Positions 11,501-22,319 of a DNA stretch of 64,000 bases are shown in pieces. A model generated the notes under the pieces. That model searched no databases. It worked only from the letters and a program-made list of their open reading frames with translations, and was not told where the DNA came from. Source of the DNA: Onthophagus taurus (taxonomy: Eukaryota; Arthropoda; Insecta; Coleoptera; Scarabaeidae); NCBI RefSeq assembly GCF_036711975.1, contig NC_091972.1, forward strand, positions 1,369,001 through 1,433,000, written 5' to 3'. The number at the start of each line of letters is the position of its first letter. Position 1 is the stretch's first letter. The translations under genes and the position numbers were made by a program.

Positions 11501-14500
11501 CTCTCTAACAAAAATGTTTCTATGCAGTAAGAGAAGACGTTCCAAGATGAGCTCACGACCTGGCGTATCATGCTATGCGGTCTTGGCAGGTGAAAACGCC
11601 TTCGAAGACGAAAAGATTATTTAGAGAAAGCTGCTCGGGAGGAGGCCGGTACCGGTAAACTCGAAGGAGATATAAACCGTATAGGAAGCTCCCGTTAAAA
11701 AATTTAACACCGAATAACAACGCCTCTTACCTTCTGGCGTTAACATTTTCTACACTATAAATGCCCTTGAGCAGTGAAATCTACAACAACTACTACCGCC
11801 CAACAGACACATTACTATATCGTGGTTCTAACAGAGCAAAGTCTATCGCGTCCGAGTTCCTTCCTTGTTACCTTTACGTTACTCTTGTCTCAAGACCACA
11901 ATAACAGTTCTTCGCAATTATGTTGCGGACAACGTTACCGTTAGATTGACGTATTAATTATAACGATATGTATCCCACTGGGTACACTATTTACGCTCCG
12001 AGTTACAACCCAAGATCTTCAAAACAGATTGTCGTTTTCAATTACCTTTCCTTCTATAGATATCTACAATAAACTATCAAAATAGATAAGATGTAATTAT
12101 ACAGACCAGCTATAAAAAAAGTTTGTCAAATAAATACTACTACACATAAAATATGTGTTGAAGATCTTACAGAATGGTCAAAAAAGGATAAAGAAGTGAG
12201 TAGGTTTGCTGTTATATTGATTATTACTTTTGTATCATTAATGTCACAGGATGCAACTCAAAAAATACGATAGCAAAAATAGTAAAACAGACATGGAGAG
12301 TTTCAATACACAATTCAATTCAAGCTAAATGTTAACTAAAAATATCACAACACAGATAGGGTGTCATCATGTATAAAAAAAAATCTTCAGAGACATCACA
12401 AAAAAATGTCACAAGCAACAGCTGTAAACAATAAAAGTTTTTTGAGATTTTGTTTTGTTTATCTGCTGTTTATACGCTATTGTAAGTCCACTACAACTAC
12501 TACTTCTATTTTAAACTGGGATGCAAAAACAAAAACTGAATTCTGAGTTGCAATCTTGAGGATGTCAAAATAACAAAGGTTAAAAAAAATATTAAAGTTA
12601 ACGGTTAAACCCACAATACAGTGTAATAAACTGAAGATAAGAATGATTATGACACAAAGAATGGTCTATTAAGATATAGAATCGTTTTAATAAGTGTCTT
12701 TGAACTTCTATATTGCGGAATAAAAAATATATATTGAATTATACTTTATAAGATTAAATAGTTTCGGAAACTGATGATGTCTGAAAGATGGAAGATATAA
12801 TTCCAATTGCGTTTGAATTAGAGTTAGTGTCGGCTTAATTACGTATTTGTAATTAGAACGAATTGTAAAAGGACGCGTATTTAAAAGGGTGTGCGTAAAT
12901 GCGGAAACGCACACTGCAGGATAATTAAATCGACGAAGCTCGTTGACGCACCTGACAGGACGCGCGGCATTAATATGATTTATTGAGGGAGACAAAAACG
13001 CCGCTCTTCGTTAGCAAACGAGATGATTGTAGGTACGCCGCGGCGATCCTATCTGACAATTTGGTGTTGAAAATAACGGCGAGCCGCCTGCCACATTCGA
13101 GAGGGTATAAATTAAAATAATCACGAGCGGGTCTCCAAGCAAAAATCTGAGCGCCGCACCTAATAACCAAGCATTACGATAATCGCATTGAGATTATGAG
13201 CGTATACATCTCGCATCGCCGCATCAAATCATAGGGTGTTGTATTGCCGGATATTCGACTTAAATAAATATTAAAATTATATAATATTTGAGTATCTATG
13301 CAAATTTATACATATTTGTAAGACCACTGTTAAGTAGGTACATAATTCATAATCAGTAATTTAACGTAAATATTTAATAATAGTATCGAATAAGATAATA
13401 GTTAAGATGACAAATTGACAAAAGTTGTGGATCGAGACAAAGGTCTGAAGGTCTGAGAGCGGGTCGGTACGGCGGCAAATCTTCTGCCTTAACCTTTCAC
13501 TTGTGGTCGACCGGGAAAAGGCCAAAGTTCCGCGATGGGAAACTGGTCGATTGGGACCGTAACGTTCAGAAATATATTATGTGCAATCAGATGGCCGATC
13601 AAATGCCTTTGTCACACTTGTCCAAGCGGAGCGGCGCGGCACAGATCGCGAGCGTCGATTTCCGCATTTCGAACGGCGATCGCCGAAGATTCAGGGACCT
13701 TTCGACGCTCAGACGACTACTAGTAAAAAGGCCAAATCTCGTTAGAACGAGTATGAAGAGGCGATTCAGCGACTCACCACCGGCAAACGGCGTATCCAAA
13801 CACCATTAGCGCTAAATAATGGCTCAGGCTGAGTCGTGCCAGTCGTTAGGCCCAATAAGAGGAAATTAAAGGACATTAATTACGAGCGAAGGAAGGAGGA
13901 ACAGGAATTGCGGCGTTTATTAAGCAATTTTCGCCGGTCGCACTTAACACCTGTCGGAGGATCGCGGCGACAAGGAAGGAATAGCTCCTCGCGCATTACA
14001 GCTTCAATGCCGGGAGGATAATGAGCACATGAGGATTATCCTTCTAAGAAGCCAGAGCTCGCCCTTTGTCCAATGTGACTAAGCATGGGAACCAAACTCG
14101 GTCCAAGGGTTCATAATGACGCCTCATGTCCTTGCAGCGATGTAATTGCATCTCAATCGAACACGAATTCAACATTAACTAATTGAGTTTACTGTCAAAA
14201 CATCATTTTATATCTTACCATACTAAAAGTAGTCCTCTTTTTAATCCAACTTCTTATACTCAACAAAACGTAACGGATAAAGTGAGTAAAGTCTTGAGAA
14301 GAGTCGATGACTTAACCGCGGGCAGTCCACTTTTAAGGACTGGGCGGTCAATAAGGCACTCGAAGGCGATGGTTTGCGGCAATTTGTACAAATTAACTTG
14401 TCCATTACGCGAGCGCTTCAAAATATTTAATCTGCGGCCGGCCGCGTTTGAGTCGCTAATGACCGAGTTGCACCGTTCGTAATTAATAGGTGGCCGCGAT

Positions 14501-14734
14501 AGGGTGCGAAAGAAATATACTGCAAATTATTACTCTCCACGCACAATGGGGGCGGTACCAACAGGCTGTAGTACGCTGCCCTTTTAATTAACAACACTTG
14601 CGTCTAAATTGGATCTAAGACACAGACGTTCTTCTAAATAATTAGCATCATAGGGTTGATACTTTAGTTGTATTAAACATTAAAAGATTAATTTATTTTG
14701 CAAAAATTAAACTTTATAACATATATAGAACTAA
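8506..14734. other. Long stretch without a recognisable gene
   Basis: AT-rich sequence with short ORFs, none resembling a protein family I know. GC-richer CpG-containing islands occur at about 10540-10880, 12890-13230, 13430-14050 and 14290-14560. The longest ORF there (13501-13809) has no family resemblance. Possible roles (introns, enhancers) are inference only. Confidence 0.45.
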
Positions 14735-14738
14735 AATT

Positions 14739-14759
14739 AATAATAATAATAATAATAAT
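14739..14759 (+). repeat. (AAT)n microsatellite, LINE 3' tail
   Basis: Seven TAA/AAT units lie at the 3' end of the LINE above (ATT on its own strand). A very similar tail ends the LINE at 43345. Confidence 0.8.
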
Positions 14760-15120
14760 GTCTTTATTCGTACCAACATCAAATTAACAAATTAAATATT
14801 CTATACAAAACAAAAAAAAATAAAATAAAATACTAAATTCACTAGTAAATTATAATAGTACGAAATGGCGAAGTTCAGTGCCGAGACACTTAACCTTAAA
14901 TTCCATTATAATAATATTCAAAAAATTCCAAAACGTTCAGCAACAAGCGAACAAACTAAATATATAAAGAAAATAATTAAAGAAATACCTCTGCCAGTAC
15001 AGACAGAAACGGAAAAAAAATGCAAAAAAAAAAGAAAACTAATACTTAATAAATGCCACCTTCGCCTTACATTTAAATAGTTAGGATGGCCGTCTGTTGA
15101 TCAAGTAAGCAACCAAACAC

Positions 15121-16200
15121 TCACTTTTTAAATGAGGAGACGCTTGCTAGCAGTTTCGTTTCAGTGGGTAAATCATTGTACATCTTTACAATCTGATAAC
15201 TGAAGCTCCGTTTAAATAATTCCGTATTGTGGTTAGGAGGTGACAGAGCCCCCCTGAATCTCAAATTCAAGTTATGAATGTCAGTGCGATATTGAATTTT
15301 TTGGCATAAATATTGAGGCTTTTCTCTCTGAATTATGTTGTAATAAAACACACAACAATGCAGCTGCCTCCTACGGACCATATTAAGCCATTTTACTTCT
15401 GTCAACTTATGTGAAATTCTGTCATACTTCCTAATTCCGAAAATAAATCGCAGACAGGCGTTCTGAACCCTCTGTATGCGCTGCTCATCGACCCTAAGTA
15501 AAGACGGCCCATACACCACATCTCTAAAATTAAATTTTGATAAAATCAGCGCATTACAAAGTAGAGTCTTAGTGTTGACAGTGAGAAGATGGCGAGAGGG
15601 GTACAGAGCTTTTAGTTTACCAAACGCACCCTGAAGCATACTTGTCACGTGACTCCGGAATCTCAAATCCGAATCCATCACCAACCCTAAATTACGTGCT
15701 TCAGATACAATGGGGAGCGTTGATCCCCTGACATCTCCACCATAACGCAAAATATCCATTTTTCGGCCAAATATCATAACTTTTGATTTATTCGGATTGA
15801 CTACTAAACTGTGATGGTTGGCGGCAGACACCAGATCCGACAATTCTATATTCAATAAATTCAGATAATGTTGTTCTTGAGGTTTATATGATATATACAC
15901 CTGAGTATCGTCTGCGTAAAAATGAACTTTGCAGTACTTAAAAATATTACTTAAAGGTGCTGTGTAAATTGAGAACAGGGTTGGGGAGAGCACAGAACCC
16001 TGCGCCACACCCGACCCAAGAAGGCGTACATTAGATTGATGGTTAGACAGCTGCACGTATTGTTGACGACCACTTAAGAAATTCTCAAAGAATGCAACTG
16101 CTGAATCTTCCAGCCCATAGGGCTTTAAAATAGTTAGTAAGAGGTTGTGATTTACTGTATCAAATGCCTTCGTGTAATCCACTAGAACAAGTATAGTCAT
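15121..16200 (-). pseudogene. LINE reverse transcriptase, C-terminal 359 residues
   Basis: The frame opens at the RT active-site strand: motif A is DYTKAFDTVNH at about residue 8, then GVAQGSVLSPTLFSIY, then the catalytic FYADDTQVY at about residue 93. Next come NKSKVMIFG and LGLVMDSDLRF of the thumb, then the region with RIQRVQNACLRFIFG typical of CR1/Jockey-like LINEs. All RT motifs before A (fingers) and the endonuclease are missing. The frame is uninterrupted, which suggests a fairly recent copy, but the truncation makes it non-functional. The antisense ORF at 14865-15080 is 3' UTR sequence. Confidence 0.85.
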
Positions 16201-16269
16201 GTTAACATTAAATTAATAACATCGAATTAACATTCGATTTTTGGAAAGAGGACTGGTGTTACTTCTATA

Positions 16270-16500
16270 CCTTTTCAAGCTCAAATTGGCACTAATCAGA
16301 ATCAAAATGACATTAGTCAAAATCAAATTGGCAATAATCAAAATTAAAATGGCATTAGTCAATATCAAATTGGCAATAAACAATATCATATTGGCATTAA
16401 TCAACAAATTTAGCACTAATCAAAAGCAAATCGGCATTAAACAAAATCAAAATGACATTAGTCCATATCATATTGGCACTTATGAATTTTAAATTGACAT
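16270..16500 (+). repeat. Left TIR array of the IS630-like element
   Basis: Roughly a dozen tandem, degenerate units alternate AATCAAA(T/A)TGGCA(A/T)TA and AATCAAAATGACATTAGTC. The outermost 60 bp are a near-perfect inverted copy of the right end; the inner units vary in number and order between the two arms. Confidence 0.8.
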
Positions 16501-16590
16501 GGAAATAAAATTATATATCAGCATTAAATAAAATGAAATGGGCAAAAACATTTTATTGATACAAACATAGTTAGGTTTTAAATAACACTC

Positions 16591-17621
16591 TTAAAAATTT
16601 ATATCTTGCATATTCAATGCAGAAGGGATAAATCGTTGGTTGTGGGCAATAAACATTGCGCAATTGGCAACAGTAATCTTGTCCATATTATTATGAACGG
16701 TGTTTTCTAATTTCTGCATTCGATATTCTGTTTGAGTCAGATGATCCCGGTCAGCACCAGCCAAGATGTTATTTAGCTGTACAGCCATATCTGCTTTTAA
16801 TGCAGACCACGCTTGTTCAATAGGATTAAACATAGGGCTGTACGGACTTAGTCGTAAAAGTGTGTGGTGTTCAAATTCGTTTTCTGCAAAAACCTCTTCA
16901 ATAGTAGAGTGGCATGAAGCATTATCAATAACTAATGCAACTCCAGTTTGGTAAAGGCCTTGCGCTCTTCTTAGGCATTGCCTCACAAATTCATTTGCTT
17001 CCGGCTTCTTGAAAGAGCCCCGACGTAGTTCGAAATAAATTAGCCCCATGTTTCCAATGCATCCTATTAGGTGAATATTCGACCCTCTGCAACCTGCAGA
17101 CACTGTTGTGCAGCGAGTCCCTTTTTTTGAACGACCCTGAGTCCGCGATATGAACAAATTAAAGTTTGTCTCGTCCATGTATATGATTGTTTGTGCTTGA
17201 AGATCCAATAAATTTTCTACATAAATACTCCTGCTTGTTTTCGTTTGAATACTATTCGCGTTCTCTGGGTCTGTACGAGCAGTCTTCAAAGTAAACATCA
17301 ATCCATTGAGATGCTGTCGAACGCATTCGTTGGAGACATTGAGTGCAAAATCTTCACGGATTTTTTCACTCAGTCCTTTAAGAGTAATTTTAGGATTTTC
17401 TTCGACTGAACGTTCCACGAATTGAGGGTGCTCATCAGTTATTTTAGCTCTACACCTCCTCGCTGCTTTTCCGGTTGTTCTTGGTTGTTAACCCATCGAT
17501 ACGCGGTTCTTTTTGGCACCTGTAGTACGTTTGCAAGATTACGCCAGTCACCATTGGCATTATACAAAGCGCAAATCTGTGACCTCAGATTTGCAGCAGC
17601 ATTTTTCTTTAAATAAGCCAT
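16591..17621 (-). pseudogene. IS630/Tc1-like transposase (DD35E spacing), one frameshift
   Basis: The N-terminus (ATG at 17621) encodes a helix-turn-helix region (RSQICALYNA, VPKRTAYRWV) for binding the element ends. Near 17455-17465 the reading frame shifts, and the protein resumes in another frame (RRCRAKITDEHP) into the 275-residue ORF 17418-16591. There the catalytic acidic residues are visible: D82 in YMDETNF, D165 in VIDNASCH and E201 in FNPIEQAW, with 35 residues between the last two. The family cuts and pastes DNA at TA targets. The single frameshift suggests a recently inactivated copy. It is flanked by its own TIRs, so this was the autonomous form. Confidence 0.88.
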
Positions 17622-17734
17622 CTCGTGTGAATATAATAGTTGAAATCTCGCAATAAATTACCATAAACTTGACAATAACCGATAAGTTAACAATTGTTTG
17701 ACACCGATTTATACATTTATTTTTCATGCCATCT

Positions 17735-17957
17735 TGATATTGTTTGGTGCCAATATGATATGGACTAATGTCATTTTAATTTTGATTATTGTCAATTTGA
17801 TTTTGATTATTGTCAATTTGATTTTGATTATTGTCAATTTGATTTTGATTAATGCCAATTTGATTTTGACTAATGCCAATTTGAAATTGACAATTCCAAT
17901 TTGATTTTGACTAATGTCATTTTGATTCTGATTAGTGCCAATTTGAGCTTGAAAAGG
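17735..17957 (+). repeat. Right TIR array of the IS630-like element
   Basis: Tandem units of about 20 bp (TGTCAATTTGATTTTGATTA and variants), inverted relative to the left array and with the outer end GAGCTTGAAAAGG shared. Such an array could hold multiple transposase binding sites. Confidence 0.8.
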
Positions 17958-17959
17958 TA

Positions 17960-20345
17960 TAGATTAAAAGATTTTTGATGACTGGACAGCAAGAAGCATT
18001 TTGCCGAAAAAGCCTTCTTTTCTTCTAGTCACTTTTTTACCGTTCTGGAGTAATTCATTCTTCTAACTTTATTTTGAATCTGTTCCAACAAGTTTTTTCG
18101 TTAACTTTTTCGTTGACCAGACGGGAATTAAGATTGTGATTTTGAGGTCGTCTTCGATTTGCACATAATTACATCACGTTTTTAATAATATTGAAATCTA
18201 TCAGATATGGTATCTTATCTGGATCATACTGTGTTGTTAAACATTTTAGTTTCTTGAATTTTTTACGGAACAATTTTCTATATTAATGATTAGAATTAGT
18301 TTAAACGGTCAACTGTGTTAGCATGTAACCTGCGGTGGATGAGTAGGAAAACATGTTCGAAAGGTATCACGTTAGTTTTCCGCGTAGTTCGAAGTCCAGC
18401 TCGACTCTTATCGTAGTACCGATCTCAATTTAACGGCGATTGTGATCTGTTCGCAATCTCTGGACCGTGGCCTGTCGACGGGGCAGCCGGTCGCAGCCGT
18501 TCTTCGGTCCCAACGTGGGGCACAACACACGAGTTATCGTCGAATCCGTCCAATAGATCGAAGAAGTTGAGCCTGGCTCTCGACCGCCTCCTAGGCGAGA
18601 CATAGAATCACGCACATGCAGTTAGCTGCGTGCCGATGTTCAGTTTGTTAAGACAACGCGAAATCAAATGACAGATCTCGGGATATGTATGTGTAGGCCG
18701 GCGCGAGTGCGGAAGCTCAGAAGCGAACCCACTGAAAGACGATACACTATAGGTACTATAATGGTGGAAATGGAAAAGCGAAATGTTTCGCGTCGTTTGG
18801 ACCGAACGGAATGCATGAGGAGACGTTGTCGGCGAACCAACGACGCTGAATGTCAACCGCTAAGACGACCTCGTCCTTCGAAGGACCTCCCGCTCTCGGG
18901 TCGGTTGTTGTGAATGGGCCCCATTCGCTTTCGCCCAGGAATGCATATTAAGGCGGTAAACTGTGGGAGTTACCCATTGCTTTCCGTCATAATCATTCTT
19001 GAATTACTTTGAAATCAAACTTCACTTAATTATAATTGTATGGATATGTTGTGAAAAGCGTTTATTGCTATTTTTAAGGTATCAAAAAAAAACCTTATTT
19101 AATGAGCTGATAAATTTGCGATTTGAAAACGGCACTTGTCGCGTACTTAATTGAAAACGATCACGTTTCCTTTGATGTTCATACATTTTTTTAACTATTT
19201 ATTTCTTTTGATTTGAAAATGACTTGCTCGAGGCGTGTGATCGAGAGGGAATCGGAACGGGTCCGCGCAGAATATAATTAGTGTAAATGAGCGCGAATTA
19301 TGCAGAAAATGTGCGCGGGCCCGTATATTAAAACGCAAAGTACATATTCCTTAATAAGCAATAAGGGCGGTGTCTGTACGTCGGCGTAACTCGGCTTTGG
19401 TGCGTAAACGCGACGGTAATCGGTGCGGTTTTTCATGTGGATTTTTCCGACTTGTAACGCGATTGCCGCTGGCAAATTAGATTGCCCCGTAATGGATCGC
19501 GACGCAAACCCGCACTATTACTAGAATTTGCGATTTAAACCGACCGACGTAGAAATCAAAGCACCGGCTTTGATCTCATGTCTTTAAACGGCAATAAATT
19601 ATTGATCAGAACGATCGTTGAAAACTACCTCTTAATTCGTTGCGAAAATTACAGGACCTTACGTTTTTTTCAATACAGTTAATTAATTAGCTTCAAATTG
19701 TTTTTTATAACATAAAATTGTATGAAAATATTTTGTTCTTTATTAATAAACTTGCAGGTACGTAATTTAATTTATAAGAAATTTCTTAAGTAGGTAACTT
19801 GTTTTACGGTTTCATCCATTTCCATTGTACCGTTAAGGTACTCAGATAATTGCTTAAACGATCCTCTCTCTTGATTTGTCATAGGTGTTACAACTGGAAT
19901 TACCCAAAACCGTAACCCATTATGCGATCTACCCAAGCGAATCGTACACCATGCTATTATCAGTTATGGTAGATACTTATTACAACCATCACTAAATCCC
20001 CTTACAAGTACAGTTAAAGTATATATTCATTTCTATTCTAGCATTATTTTTATTTGTCTTTTATTAAAGGATCGTTATATTACGTAACATCTAAAACTAT
20101 CAACCTAAATCGTAAACAGGCCTGATTATGTTAATAATTGCGATTTTTTCGACAACAACATCGTCCACAAAAATTGCTCATTAACGGATACCGTAATTAA
20201 GATCTCAAAGTTCGCAGTGGAGCAATAAAAGTGCAGTAAAAGCGCCGTTTTTACTATGCTGGTTGGACTTTTACGATTACCATAATTTTTACCAGATTCA
20301 ACACTTCGTGTTAAATTCACTCGGTTCGTTGTCAACAATTTTTTG
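17960..20345. other. No gene seen; two GC-richer islands
   Basis: CpG-containing islands at about 18420-18960 and 19200-19580 carry overlapping short ORFs on both strands without recognisable domains or consistent splice sites. The rest is AT-rich. Confidence 0.4.
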
Positions 20346-20349
20346 AATA

Positions 20350-20640
20350 ATCAATTTTGTTTATTAATTATGCAAACTACTACGCATTTGCACTGTCCCA
20401 CATAAAATACATAGCTTAATAGTACAGGCATAGTCTGTAATTTTGCAAAGGAAAAGTTTTGCTTGAAAAAGATGACGTCCATATGATAACTTTGAGTTTC
20501 CGTCTTAAGATACGCACGGCTAAACCCGAATATTTCTGGTTCTAGGTCTAGTGTTAGTTCAACTTTTCGTTCAATAAAAATATACCAAAATCTAACGCTA
20601 AATAACAACTAAAACTAGAATCTAATCCGCAGCCCGATTT
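20350..20640 (-). repeat. R1 dispersed repeat
   Basis: Reverse-orientation copy. It has the tail block with GGGTAGTTTTGC-like sequence changed to CTGTAATTTTGC (20430-20450), the hairpin CCGTCTTAAGA..CGGCTAAACC (about 20505-20530) and the GGTCTAGTGTTAGTTC arm, ending in TTCGTTCAATAAAAATAT as at 2150. The ORF at 20351-20608 is a product of the repeat. Confidence 0.7.
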
Positions 20641-20869
20641 TAAAAATGCATAGTGGTAAAAAAATTTTGTTTGCGAATGTAATCCGCATCTTTCTTAGAG
20701 CAATTCGACAACACCAAAACGATGCGATGCTTGTGTGAATTCCGTTCATATACTGCCCTCGTAGTAGCTCGAACGTGGTGTGTGCTTAATTATACATATA
20801 ATAGCGTAATTATAAAAAAAAAGTAGCAAAAATCTAAAAGGTTCTTCTATACAGCAAAGTTTAAAGAGA

Positions 20870-21485
20870 TGTTATTAAGTTAGCGTTAAGGAAATCGAAA
20901 AGCTGGTACAATTTTTGCTGTTAATGAGAGTAACGTTGCGGCTGTTGCGGAAAGACAAGGTAGCTATTGTAGACTGTGAGGCATCGTGCAAAAAATTTAC
21001 CGGGCCAAAGGAGAGATGATTTCATGAAATTGACGAGGCAGTTTTCTAGTTCTCTCAAGAAAAACGAAAGGAGGGATTAAAAAATTTTTAATACTAGCTA
21101 AGGTTGGACTGTGGGATTTATGCGCCGAATGGTGTTATCGTTGAGGCGCAGAACTACAATTTCCCAAAAGCTCCTAATGATTTTCAAGAAAATTTCAATT
21201 TGTCTCAAACTTAATTACACACTGGAAAGAAGAGGTGTGTGGGAAATTTCTTTATAAACGAGTGGTTCCGACAAATTGGGCATAACATTGATACTAACAG
21301 TAACAAGTGATAGGGAAAAATTGTCGACATTATTAATATTGAGAAAAAAACCATTCTGAAATCTGAAAGACTTCCTGAATGACGTCCTAGTTAGGGCACA
21401 GCAAAAAGGATGGATAATGGAAAAGCTGATGATGGAATGATTAAGACAACTATGGAGTCTTAGACCAGGAGGATTATTAAATAAG
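20870..21485 (+). pseudogene. pogo/Tigger-like transposase, heavily decayed
   Basis: No long frame survives, but reading across frames shows the family order. There is a CENP-B-type helix region with IDEAVF..FSQEKRKEG, then KAPNDFQENFNLSQT matching the DFxASxGWLxRWKKR position of the HTH domain, then GWIMEKLMMEW and LRQLWSLRPGGLL matching the DDE-domain segment before the second catalytic aspartate. Frameshifts and stops break it at several points. Flanking sequences share AATCTAATCC(G/A)CA blocks (20615 and 21874), perhaps terminal repeats of the element. It is an old, dead insertion close to R1 copies. Confidence 0.55.
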
Positions 21486-21954
21486 GATATTAATTAATCA
21501 TAGACTGATTGCCCTTGGTTTAGACTTCTTGTCATAATAATAATACCTGGTGGAATAACATCCATACTACAACCTGTGTATGTATATGTATATTAAAAAA
21601 CTCGAGAATTAACAAAACCGGGAGCAATTAAAGGACCTTCTTAACTTGTTCAGTGAGTGTAGGCGACATGGAAAACGATCCCTGAAAACAATATTATAAC
21701 ATCATTTAAGAAGTTTTGTATAATCCGAATTGATCCGTATTGATCCGAAGATGACGTAATATGGGAAGAAAATGATACATAAAAATGTAAATATCGTTCT
21801 AAAACCCTTAATAAAGTGTTAGTGTTATAATGTAATTTTATTTTACTATTTTCCAAATTGCAACTATACGACTGCGAATCTAATCCACACCCGATTGTAA
21901 TCCGCATTTGATTTTAGAGCACATAAAAATATGTAACGTAGTGATATCTTATGC

Positions 21955-22315
21955 TAACTAGCGCTATCTACCACTGTCACTAGAACTAACATTAGACTTA
22001 CAGGTTTAGCCGTCTTAAGAGATGCGCGGCTAAACGGGATGTTTCTAGTTCTAGGTCTAGTGTTAGTTGTAGTCCTAGTGTTGGTCTAGTTTTATATGTT
22101 ATACAGCGCTAGATTGTTGTATATTTTTATTGAGCTATAACGAACACTGCGTTCCCCGTATTAATCCGTTATATCGAGGTTGTACTGTAATAAATACTGT
22201 AATAAATTATATTGATATGTTACATTTTATGTGGGACAAAAGTAAGTAGGTAGTCTAAGTTTCTATGGAAATATATTTTTATATATTGCATCTTAAGTGA
22301 AATTCACTGTACAAT
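21955..22315 (+). repeat. R1 dispersed repeat with near-perfect hairpin
   Basis: The hairpin GTTTAGCCG-TCTTAAGAGATGCG-CGGCTAAAC (22006-22036) lies between CTAACATTAGACTTA and TCTAGTTCTAGGTCTAGTGT arms. It is followed by the TTATATCGAGGTTGTACTGT block (copy of 4317-4490) and TGCATCTTAAGTGAAATTCA. Confidence 0.75.
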
Positions 22316-22319
22316 CGAT

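Larger units (their letters stand above)
14735..16200 (-). mobile_element. CR1/Jockey-type LINE, 5'-truncated
   Basis: Read on the minus strand, this is an RT C-terminal half followed by a 3' UTR and a microsatellite tail ATT repeated (14739-14759). The 5' part is missing, as usual for target-primed insertions that stop early. The left neighbour on the minus strand is the IS630-like transposon, about 70 bp away. No clear target duplication was found. Confidence 0.8.
16270..17957 (-). mobile_element. IS630/Tc1-like DNA transposon with repeat-array TIRs
   Basis: The element starts CCTTTTCAAGCTCAAATTGG and ends in its complement, CCAATTTGAGCTTGAAAAGG. Both ends are flanked by TATA, giving a TA target duplication as expected for the IS630/Tc1/mariner superfamily. 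The inverted ends extend about 230 bp inward and are made of degenerate units such as TTGATTTTGATTAATGCC. Between them is one minus-strand transposase gene with a frameshift. Total length is about 1.69 kb. Confidence 0.88.

Noticed and set aside
13501-13809. 102-residue ORF in a GC-rich island
   Set aside because: No known domain, overlapping ORFs on both strands, no splice or promoter support.
14865-15080. 71-residue plus-strand ORF
   Set aside because: It is antisense to the 3' UTR of the LINE at 14735-16200.
18430-18913. Overlapping ORFs on both strands
   Set aside because: Shadow ORFs in a GC-richer island; no domain and no consistent reading frame.
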